Notes under the pieces: model-generated
What the model was told of the DNA's origin: nothing
Databases searched by the model: none
The model's input: only the letters and a program-made list of their open reading frames with translations
Assembly (NCBI GenBank): GCA_019454705.1
Contig: JACFNS010000115.1
Location: 1-7,472 of the forward strand
Source: Taibaiella sp.
Lineage (GTDB): Bacteria; Bacteroidota; Bacteroidia; Chitinophagales; Chitinophagaceae
Direction: 5' to 3'
DNA: 7,472 bases
In this document: in pieces, positions 1 through 5,455 of the stretch
Numbering within the stretch: position 1 is the first letter of the stretch
Layout: the number at the start of each line of letters is the position of its first letter
Program-made: the position numbers and the translations under genes

Positions 1-1673
1 TTCTTTTTAAATTCTTCGCCACGCATACCCGTACCTGTACCATCGGCACATACAATGATATAACCCTTTTGTGCCAGCATCTGGTGCCAGAAGTAGTTGT
101 TGACAGAATAACGGTCGAGCACCTGTTGTGAACCCGGCCCGCTGTATTGGAACATCAATACAGGGTATTTTTTGTTCTTGTCAAAGTTGGGAGGTGTTAT
201 CATCCAGGCGTTCAGGTCATCTCCATAAGCGCCTTTGAATGTTGTGAATTCCAGTTTGCCCAACGCATACTCCTCCAACTTTAGCGCCAGTTTGAGATTA
301 TCTTCGAGTATGCGCACTATTTTTCCATCGTTATTTCTCAGGTAATAGATAGGTGGTTGATTGAGCGTAGAATACTTATCCAGGAAGTAGTTATGCCCCT
401 CGATAGAAGTGATGGCGTGTGTACCATCTTCGGGTGTCAGTAGTTCTTTACCCCTGCCGTTCCAGTTTACCGCATAGAGTTTTCTCTCCAGTGGAGTTTT
501 TTCAGCAGCAGTATAGTACACTTTCTTGCGTTTGGCATCTATACCTACTATCTGGTCTATATCAAACTTGCCGGGGGTAAGTTCTTTCAGTTCGCGGGTT
601 TTCCAGTTCCAGCTATAGAGGTGGTTGTATTTATCACGCTCGCTGGTAAAAATAAAAGTATTGCCACCGGGCAGGAACTCCAGGTTATCGTTGATGTCTA
701 TATAGTATTTATTCGTTTCAGTGTATATCACCTGCGACACACCACTACGGGCATCTGCCAGCAACAGTTCCAGGTGGTTTTGCAGGCGGTTGAGCCTGTA
801 CACGCAGAGTGCTGAAGGGTCTTTTGTCCACTTGATGCGAGGGATATACTGGTCGGTTTCTTTACCCGCATTAACTGTAACTGAAGAAGCATCTGCCAGG
901 TTGTGGATACGTATTTCCACCACAGAATTAGGTTCGCCTGCTTTAGGGTATTTGTACTTGTAATTCTCAGGATAGAGGCCGTTGTAAATGGGCAAAGTGT
1001 ACTCGGGTACCTTGCGCTCGTCAAAGCGGTAGTAAGCCAGGTATTTACCATCGGGCGACCATTGGAAGGCGCGTGTAAACCCAAACTCCTCCTCGTACAC
1101 CCAATCGCAATTACCATTGATAATTGAGTTCCACTCTCCATCAATAGTTACATGCGTCACTTTACCAGTGGCCAGGTCTTTGTAATGCAGGTCGTTACCA
1201 TGTACATATGCTACTTTAGAGCCATCGGGAGAAAAAGTAGCATGTAACACTTTTTCGTCCGTCAGCAGGTCTATCCTTTTGTTGGCGATATCATACACAT
1301 ATGTTTTGTAGAAAACCGAATGTCTGTACACCGGGTCCGGCTCTGATTTAATGAGCAGTTTGGTTTCATCATCACTGAATTCGTATCCTGAAACACGTAC
1401 TGCCTTTCCATCTACCTTGGCAAATTTGCCATTGAATACCGTACCTACCCAGCCATCGTCGGCGAGGTTGTACACATTAATCACCTGGTTTTTGTCTTTC
1501 GTCTCCAGTTTAGAGTAACGCATACCGTCTTTCATAGCATTGAAGCCGGGGACTGACTTCATGCTAAATGTATTGTTACGGTACAGGTCATCAAGGGTAA
1601 TAAGTTTATCGCCTTTGCCGGCAAAAGACAAATGGCTGAGCAACAGCGCAACCAGAACCAGTGTATATCGCAT
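1..1673 (-). CDS. DPP-IV family S9 serine peptidase, 3'-truncated by the window edge
   Basis: Likely a secreted dipeptidyl peptidase that removes N-terminal X-Pro or X-Ala dipeptides from peptides in the periplasm or at the cell surface. The frame is open from an ATG at 1673 to the window edge (557 residues; family members are usually about 700-750). Residues 1-18 look like a signal peptide: one Arg, a Leu/Val-rich core and a likely cut after SFA. A beta-propeller domain follows, with several SPDG-type blades. DWVYEEEF at 190-197 matches the DPP-IV double-Glu motif that anchors the substrate amino terminus (E195/E196 here). The alpha/beta-hydrolase domain begins before Y510-SGPGSQQ and reaches the DGTGTGMRG segment at 544-552. 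The nucleophile GWSYGG region and the catalytic Asp and His must lie beyond the left edge, so activity cannot be confirmed here. It has its own candidate promoter and is separated from the upstream clpS by a terminator. Confidence 0.93.
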   Translation of the reverse strand, partial: MRYTLVLVALLLSHLSFAGKGDKLITLDDLYRNNTFSMKSVPGFNAMKDGMRYSKLETKDKNQVINVYNLADDGWVGTVFNGKFAKVDGKAVRVSGYEFSDDETKLLIKSEPDPVYRHSVFYKTYVYDIANKRIDLLTDEKVLHATFSPDGSKVAYVHGNDLHYKDLATGKVTHVTIDGEWNSIINGNCDWVYEEEFGFTRAFQWSPDGKYLAYYRFDERKVPEYTLPIYNGLYPENYKYKYPKAGEPNSVVEIRIHNLADASSVTVNAGKETDQYIPRIKWTKDPSALCVYRLNRLQNHLELLLADARSGVSQVIYTETNKYYIDINDNLEFLPGGNTFIFTSERDKYNHLYSWNWKTRELKELTPGKFDIDQIVGIDAKRKKVYYTAAEKTPLERKLYAVNWNGRGKELLTPEDGTHAITSIEGHNYFLDKYSTLNQPPIYYLRNNDGKIVRILEDNLKLALKLEEYALGKLEFTTFKGAYGDDLNAWMITPPNFDKNKKYPVLMFQYSGPGSQQVLDRYSVNNYFWHQMLAQKGYIIVCADGTGTGMRGEEFKK

Positions 1674-1695
1674 ATCAGAGAATTGTATGAACTAC

Positions 1696-1703
1696 CAAAA
1701 ATA
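1696..1703 (-). promoter_or_regulatory. Candidate Bacteroidota -7 box for the DPP-IV gene
   Basis: The minus strand reads TATTTTTG, a match to the TAnnTTTG consensus recognised by the Bacteroidota primary sigma factor, 22 bases before the ATG at 1673. It lies downstream of the clpS terminator, where a separate promoter is needed. I see no convincing -33 TTG at the expected distance, and the surroundings are A/T-rich, so this could be chance. Confidence 0.45.
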
Positions 1704-1762
1704 ATAAGGATGGGGCTTAGAATGAAATGCCGGCGTGGGTAAAATATGGGGTATTTTGACGT

Positions 1763-1790
1763 AAAAAAAGCCCGCACAGTTGTGCAGGCT
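1763..1790 (-). terminator. Rho-independent terminator of the clpS transcript
   Basis: On the minus strand the sequence forms AGCC-U-GCAC, loop AACU, GUGC-G-GGCU, a nine-pair stem with one internal U-G wobble, followed directly by a run of seven T. The T run lies only on the minus-strand side (bases 1763-1769 are A on the plus strand), so the terminator is directional. It starts 24 bases after the clpS stop codon and lies before the DPP-IV promoter, so it separates the two genes. Confidence 0.88.
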
Positions 1791-1814
1791 TCAAATATAT
1801 TGGTGGAAATGTTA

Positions 1815-2117
1815 TTAATAATCGATAGTGGCCTGAATACCCCTGTCTATAAGTGCCTCAGCCTTGGGCCTCAGGAAGTCGAAACTACCCTTTTTTACGC
1901 CGTATTTGCCCTTGTGGTGTATGAACAAAGCGCATTGCTCAGCCTGTTCCGGGCTATGCTCACAAATATCCACCAGAGAATCTATTACATGGTCGAAAGT
2001 ATTGACCTCGTCATTCCAGACAATAAGGTTGTGCAGGGACTCCACGATGACATCCTGGTCGGAGTCTTCCTGTGTCTGCCATTGAAAAGAATTTAAGGGC
2101 TCCTGAAACGTGTTCAT
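1815..2117 (-). CDS. clpS: ATP-dependent Clp protease adaptor ClpS
   Basis: A cytoplasmic adaptor that binds proteins with destabilising N-terminal residues and delivers them to a ClpA/ClpC-type unfoldase for degradation (known for the family). The protein has 100 residues, close to the usual 90-110. A polar, probably flexible tail (about 1-27) precedes the ClpS core at about 28-98. WNDEVNTFDHV at 34-44 matches the LxNDDxTPMxFV segment, with N35 and D36 in the positions that hold the substrate alpha-amino group. IHHKG at 66-70 supplies the conserved His (H67, equivalent to E. coli H66). By ungapped alignment the gatekeeper Met (E. coli M40) is Phe41 here. The loop after HHKG is shorter than in E. 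coli. The ATG at 2117 has no obvious Shine-Dalgarno sequence but an A-rich upstream stretch. A candidate promoter lies 31 bases upstream and a strong terminator follows, so the gene is probably monocistronic. It is divergent from the SpoU methyltransferase gene. Confidence 0.9.
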   Translation of the reverse strand: MNTFQEPLNSFQWQTQEDSDQDVIVESLHNLIVWNDEVNTFDHVIDSLVDICEHSPEQAEQCALFIHHKGKYGVKKGSFDFLRPKAEALIDRGIQATIDY

Positions 2118-2148
2118 CAGATTTTGTAATTTTTAAAAATACCGGCTG

Positions 2149-2156
2149 CAAAGATA
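2149..2156 (-). promoter_or_regulatory. Candidate -7 box for clpS
   Basis: The minus strand reads TATCTTTG, matching TAnnTTTG, 31 bases before the clpS ATG. A transcript starting just downstream would have a leader of about 25 bases that includes the palindrome ATTTTTAAAAAT (2129-2140). No clear -33 TTG is visible at normal spacing. Confidence 0.55.
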
Positions 2157-2221
2157 CGAAATAGTATAAAAATGCCCCCTTTATAACGAGTTGATTTTTC
2201 AAAGTCCCCCGTCAAAATGAC

Positions 2222-2229
2222 TAACTTTG
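2222..2229 (+). promoter_or_regulatory. Candidate -7 box for the SpoU methyltransferase gene
   Basis: The plus strand reads TAACTTTG, matching TAnnTTTG. It begins three bases after the A and T of the most upstream in-frame ATG (2217-2219), so a transcript started from it would lack that ATG. It would still contain the next in-frame ATG at 2250, 20 bases beyond the box. A TTG occurs at 2191-2193, but the gap of 28 bases is longer than usual for a -33 element. Confidence 0.6.
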
Positions 2230-2249
2230 CCATAAGAGAAAACAGGGCA

Positions 2250-2783
2250 ATGTTTGTAAAAAAGTTAATGGACGAGCTGAACAGGCTGAGCAACGAGGAT
2301 ATGCAACGTGCTGAAAAACAGCCCATTATAGTAATACTGGATGACATACGTAGTATGCACAATGTAGGTTCGGCATTTCGTACCTGCGATGCTTTCAGGA
2401 TAGGGGCACTATACCTGTGCGGCTATACCCCTCAGCCACCCCACCGCGATATACACAAAACGGCATTGGGCGCGACCGAAACGGTGCCCTGGCAATATTT
2501 TAAGACAACAATGCAGGCCGTTCAGGCTGCGAAAGACGAAGGCTGTAAAATAATAGCCATTGAACAGGTGTATGACAGCACTATGCTGGACAATTACAAA
2601 GTTACTTTAGGGGAAAAGATTGCCCTTGTATTTGGCAATGAAGTGGGCGGGGTAAGTGAAGAGGTAATACAGATGGCCGATGAATGTATAGAGATACCAC
2701 AGTGGGGCAGCAAACATTCGCTGAACATATCGGTAAGTATGGGAGTGGTGCTGTGGGAAATGGTGCGGGGCAGGCAGTTATAA
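2250..2783 (+). CDS. SpoU/TrmH-family RNA 2'-O-methyltransferase
   Basis: A cytoplasmic SAM-dependent enzyme of the SPOUT (trefoil-knot) class that methylates a ribose 2'-hydroxyl in tRNA or rRNA; the target nucleotide cannot be told from sequence. Counted from the ATG at 2250 the protein has 177 residues and is essentially a lone catalytic domain without an N-terminal RNA-binding extension. All three SpoU motifs are present: motif 1 NVGSAFRTCDAF (38-49, with the conserved Asn and Arg), motif 2 LVFGNEVGGV (126-135), and motif 3 IPQWGSKHSLNISVS (149-163). The frame also has an ATG at 2217 (188 residues). I prefer 2250 because a -7 box overlaps the earlier ATG, because a purine-rich AGGG lies just upstream of 2250, and because the KKLMDELNRLS segment then forms a normal short N-terminus for such proteins. 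The gene converges on the polysaccharide operon, with six bases of overlap at the stop codons. Confidence 0.92.
   Translation: MFVKKLMDELNRLSNEDMQRAEKQPIIVILDDIRSMHNVGSAFRTCDAFRIGALYLCGYTPQPPHRDIHKTALGATETVPWQYFKTTMQAVQAAKDEGCKIIAIEQVYDSTMLDNYKVTLGEKIALVFGNEVGGVSEEVIQMADECIEIPQWGSKHSLNISVSMGVVLWEMVRGRQL
2778..2783. other. TTATAA palindrome shared by two convergent stop codons
   Basis: The six bases are their own reverse complement. Read on the plus strand, 2781-2783 is the TAA of the methyltransferase; on the minus strand, 2780-2778 is the TAA of the WbpL-like transferase. There is no intergenic space and I see no hairpin with a T run on either strand nearby, so any termination must happen inside the opposing coding sequence or depend on Rho. 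Confidence 0.95.
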
Positions 2784-3746
2784 AGCCTGAGCCCTTACCC
2801 GCTTCAGCAGGTTAACCTTGAGAAGGATATACAGAAGGATGAGTATTGCGAAAAGAATAACCAGCCCCGGAATACCATAGTCTGTTTTAACCAGGAGCAT
2901 ATTGATGCCGAACTGCACAAAGGCGTAGATACCAGCTACCAGCAAATGTGGCCAACCCATTTCGTTACTCATTACCTGGTACATATGGCGGCGGTGGGCC
3001 TCCCATACCTTCTCGCCCATACGCCAACGCTGAACGATTGTCAGTCCGGTTTCTACTACGTATACAGACAGGAAGCCAAGGTATTTATAATCATCTGTAA
3101 CCACGATACGCTGCACCAGCAGGAAACAGACTATCACCGCAATACTGACGCTGCCCACATCGCCGGCGAAACATTTCGCTTTTTTACGTGCATTGAATAA
3201 GAGGAATACCAATAATGCCACGCCCACAAAAGCCTGTAATTCAAGATTGATGAGATCTTTTTCTGTAAGCATGAGCGGGAACAACACTGCCAATGTGTAG
3301 AAGCCGGTTATTCCGTTAATACCATCCATGAAGTTGAAGGCATTAATCATACCCACAACAAATATGAAAGCAGGAATTATTAGCCATACAGGTAGCGAGT
3401 AGGCACCCGACTCATACAATATCAACCCGGTAGCAAGCAGATGTACACCAAAACGCAGGCTACGCGCCTGACTGCGAATGTCATCGATAAAACTAATAGC
3501 ACCGGAAGCCAACACTGCCAATGCAAACCAGGGGTAATGCATGGAGTTAAGCAGGAAGTAGAGGATAATGGTTATGGGGAATATGACACCCCCACCCCTG
3601 ATAACAGGTTTGATATGCGAGCTACGCTCGTTGGGTTTATCTATTATGCGAAAACGAATTGCCAGACGAAAATAGACGATCATAGCCGCCAGCAGTATTG
3701 CCGCCAACAAAATATAATCGTATACATATAAAGATTGGGGAAACAA
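2778..3746 (-). CDS. WbpL/WecA-type polyprenyl-phosphate sugar-1-phosphate transferase
   Basis: An integral inner-membrane enzyme of the MraY/WecA superfamily that transfers an N-acetylhexosamine-1-phosphate from a UDP-sugar to undecaprenyl phosphate, the first committed step of a lipid-linked glycan. The 322 residues hold about ten to eleven hydrophobic segments. Family motifs in order: IDKPNERSSH (35-44), GGGV (51-54), the Mg-binding pair D88-D89 in FIDDIRS, NAFNFMDGINGITG (135-148, with D141), FAGDVGS (193-199, with D196), and the cytoplasmic HRRHMYQ (251-257). The last motif resembles the AHRxHxYQ form of WbpL-like enzymes, which often use 6-deoxy sugars, more than that of MraY; sugar choice is inference. 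The start is uncertain: the frame has no early ATG, and TTG at 3746 is the best choice, two bases after the preceding stop codon. The next Met (residue 22) would remove part of the first membrane helix. It is the last gene of the operon, and its stop overlaps the convergent methyltransferase gene. Confidence 0.9.
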   Translation of the reverse strand: MFPQSLYVYDYILLAAILLAAMIVYFRLAIRFRIIDKPNERSSHIKPVIRGGGVIFPITIILYFLLNSMHYPWFALAVLASGAISFIDDIRSQARSLRFGVHLLATGLILYESGAYSLPVWLIIPAFIFVVGMINAFNFMDGINGITGFYTLAVLFPLMLTEKDLINLELQAFVGVALLVFLLFNARKKAKCFAGDVGSVSIAVIVCFLLVQRIVVTDDYKYLGFLSVYVVETGLTIVQRWRMGEKVWEAHRRHMYQVMSNEMGWPHLLVAGIYAFVQFGINMLLVKTDYGIPGLVILFAILILLYILLKVNLLKRVRAQAL

Positions 3747-3748
3747 AC

Positions 3749-4687
3749 TTAGTTGTTTTGAAATGAAGCGATGGTGCGTTCAATACCATCGGTAACAGAT
3801 ACCGGGAATTTATCTACACTTAAAGCTGCTTTTATTTTCGCATTGCTGACAACGTAGTTTTCAGTCAGCTTGTTTAGTCTTTCGGTATTAAACGGCAACT
3901 TTAGAGTAGTTCCTATACCCGCCATAGCGGCAACCAGGGGTTTAGGGATATTCAGCATTGGTGCTTTTCTCCCGATTGCCTTGCCAATTACGCCAAACAA
4001 GTCCTTTACCGACATGGGTTCATCGTCTGACAGGTTGTACACCCCGCTCTGTATATCGCGGATAAGCAGTTGGTGACAGACGTAACAGAAATTCTCGACA
4101 CTAAGGAAAGAGCGGCTGTTGTTGTACGCACCTAAAGGATATGGCAAGCCCTTGACTGCGAATTTGTACAGCAGGTTCAGGTTGCCTTTGTTCCCCGGCC
4201 CATGCACCATACATGGCCTGAGTATATAAAATGATTTACGATTAACACCCAACGACAACTGCCTGATATAGTCTTCCGCCTGTAACTTCGATTTACCATA
4301 GGCGGTAACAGGCGTGGGGTGTACATCCTCTGACAATACTCCATCAACCGAATCGGCAACAGCTTTTACACTACTGACATATATAAACTTACGTGCGTTG
4401 CTTTTGAGGTAGTAATCGTAGAGTAACTTAGTCAACTCGTAATTGACCTTGTAATAGGCTGAGTCATCAAGTGCTTTTTTTGTATCATGCGCTAGTCCGG
4501 CCATGTGAATGACTCCATCCACATCATCGAAATGCCGTTGCGCCAGTTCTTCCCAAAGTAATTCACCGGGTTTACCCGTCTTTTTCCTTGTCAGGCACAG
4601 AAACTCTACCCCAGTAATATGCTGCCTGAGGTAAGGTAACAGATTAGTGCCAATGAAGCCGGTTGCACCGGTAACCAGGATTTTCAC
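3749..4687 (-). CDS. Extended-SDR NAD-dependent nucleotide-sugar epimerase/reductase
   Basis: A cytoplasmic nucleotide-sugar enzyme that probably acts on a UDP-linked N-acetylhexosamine or its 4-keto-6-deoxy intermediate. The 312 residues show the extended-SDR layout: the NAD(P)-binding GATGFIG (7-13), HMAGLAHD (61-68), YVSSVKA (103-109, catalytic Ser), the active-site pair Y130 and K134 in YGKSK, then RPCMVHGPGNKGNL (157-170) and SRSFLSVENF (191-200) of the substrate domain. These features fit the group containing WbpV-like 4-reductases (UDP-QuiNAc formation) and UDP-GlcNAc 4-epimerase-like enzymes; I cannot separate reductase from epimerase by eye. It lies directly before the WbpL-like transferase, a pairing known from QuiNAc/FucNAc O-antigen loci, which favours provision of the priming sugar. 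The start is GTG at 4687, placing the Rossmann strand at the very N-terminus, six bases after the GT2 stop codon. Confidence 0.87.
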   Translation of the reverse strand: MKILVTGATGFIGTNLLPYLRQHITGVEFLCLTRKKTGKPGELLWEELAQRHFDDVDGVIHMAGLAHDTKKALDDSAYYKVNYELTKLLYDYYLKSNARKFIYVSSVKAVADSVDGVLSEDVHPTPVTAYGKSKLQAEDYIRQLSLGVNRKSFYILRPCMVHGPGNKGNLNLLYKFAVKGLPYPLGAYNNSRSFLSVENFCYVCHQLLIRDIQSGVYNLSDDEPMSVKDLFGVIGKAIGRKAPMLNIPKPLVAAMAGIGTTLKLPFNTERLNKLTENYVVSNAKIKAALSVDKFPVSVTDGIERTIASFQNN

Positions 4688-4693
4688 AAAAAA

Positions 4694-5449
4694 CTATTGA
4701 TTGTTGAGTACGAACTCAAAAGGCTTGAAGATATACTTGGTATAAATCTTCAAGAAATTGGTACTGAGATTATTCTCAGCGCAAGCACGTTTTATTTCTT
4801 TGTTCAGTGTGATGATACTGTTGATGTTACGCGTGCTGACACCTCCCATACGCATACGAGTAGTTTTTATAGGCAAATATTTATAATTAATACGATTAAC
4901 ATAGAGGTAGCGTATCAACAACTCGTAGTCAGCGGCTATTTTATAATCTGTTTTATAATAGCCCAATTTGTCGAACATAAAGCGCCTGCAAAAAAAAGAC
5001 GGATGTGGCGGCATATAGCCCCATGCAAATTTTTCAGGCCGCCATTTGCGAGCATTGTAGTGGCGCAGAATGCGTGTGTTGTCATCATTGACGAATACTA
5101 TATCAGCAATAGTAGCATCTAAAGCAGGCTCATTATTGAAAGCCTCCGCAATATTGCTGATAGTATAATTGTCGAAGAAGAAATCATCGGCATTCAGGAT
5201 GCCGACCACATCGCCGGTAGCCATGCGTACACCTTTGTTCATAGCATCATAGATGCCCTTATCTTTTTCTGATACAAACTTTGTGATACGCGTACCGTAA
5301 CTCTTTACAATATCTACAGTGCCGTCTTTAGAGCCACCGTCAATAATAATATATTCTATATCGTCATAATCCTGCGCCAACACACTATCTATGCAGCCCC
5401 GTATTGTGGCCGCACAATTATATACTACTGTAACAATGCTAATCTTCAT
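4694..5449 (-). CDS. Family 2 glycosyltransferase (GT-A fold)
   Basis: A probable cytoplasmic, membrane-associated inverting glycosyltransferase that adds one sugar to the lipid-linked glycan; donor and acceptor are unknown. The 251-residue protein opens with the GT2 N-terminus ISIVTVVYNCAATI (3-16), followed by IIIDGGSKDGT (34-44, nucleotide binding), SEKDKGIYDAMNKG (60-73), and the DXD-like metal/donor site NADDFF (86-91). MPPHPSFF (146-153) and AADYELLIR (172-180, with acidic residues in the catalytic-base region) belong to a subgroup common in capsule and colanic-acid-type loci. No transmembrane helix is evident. The ATG at 5449 is six bases after the carbamoyltransferase stop codon, so the two are almost certainly cotranscribed. 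Confidence 0.9.
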   Translation of the reverse strand: MKISIVTVVYNCAATIRGCIDSVLAQDYDDIEYIIIDGGSKDGTVDIVKSYGTRITKFVSEKDKGIYDAMNKGVRMATGDVVGILNADDFFFDNYTISNIAEAFNNEPALDATIADIVFVNDDNTRILRHYNARKWRPEKFAWGYMPPHPSFFCRRFMFDKLGYYKTDYKIAADYELLIRYLYVNRINYKYLPIKTTRMRMGGVSTRNINSIITLNKEIKRACAENNLSTNFLKIYTKYIFKPFEFVLNNQ

Positions 5450-5455
5450 CTATTG

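Noticed and set aside
1..60. Possible truncation or pseudogene status of the DPP-IV gene
   Set aside because: The frame is intact and in register between the motifs checked (residues 190, 510 and 557); it is cut only by the window edge.
728..1144. Minus-strand open frame of 138 codons within the DPP-IV gene
   Set aside because: It overlaps the peptidase in another frame on the same strand. The peptidase frame carries the DWVYEEEF motif and stays open throughout, while this frame is Thr/Ser-rich and unrecognisable.
1746..2096. Plus-strand open frame of 116 codons opposite clpS
   Set aside because: It lies almost wholly antisense to a well-supported ClpS gene, begins inside the clpS terminator region and resembles no family I recognise.
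2129..2140. Perfect palindrome ATTTTTAAAAAT upstream of clpS, considered as an operator
   Set aside because: A 12-base A/T-only palindrome is easily found by chance in an A/T-rich leader, would form only a weak hairpin, and no second copy was noticed.
2191..2193. TTG considered as the -33 element of the SpoU promoter
   Set aside because: The 28-base gap to TAACTTTG is too long compared with the roughly 19-21 bases usual for this phylum.
4697..5122. Plus-strand open frame of 141 codons inside the GT2 gene
   Set aside because: It is fully antisense to a GT2 with all its motifs; its composition looks like a reverse reading, and no promoter or family match is evident.
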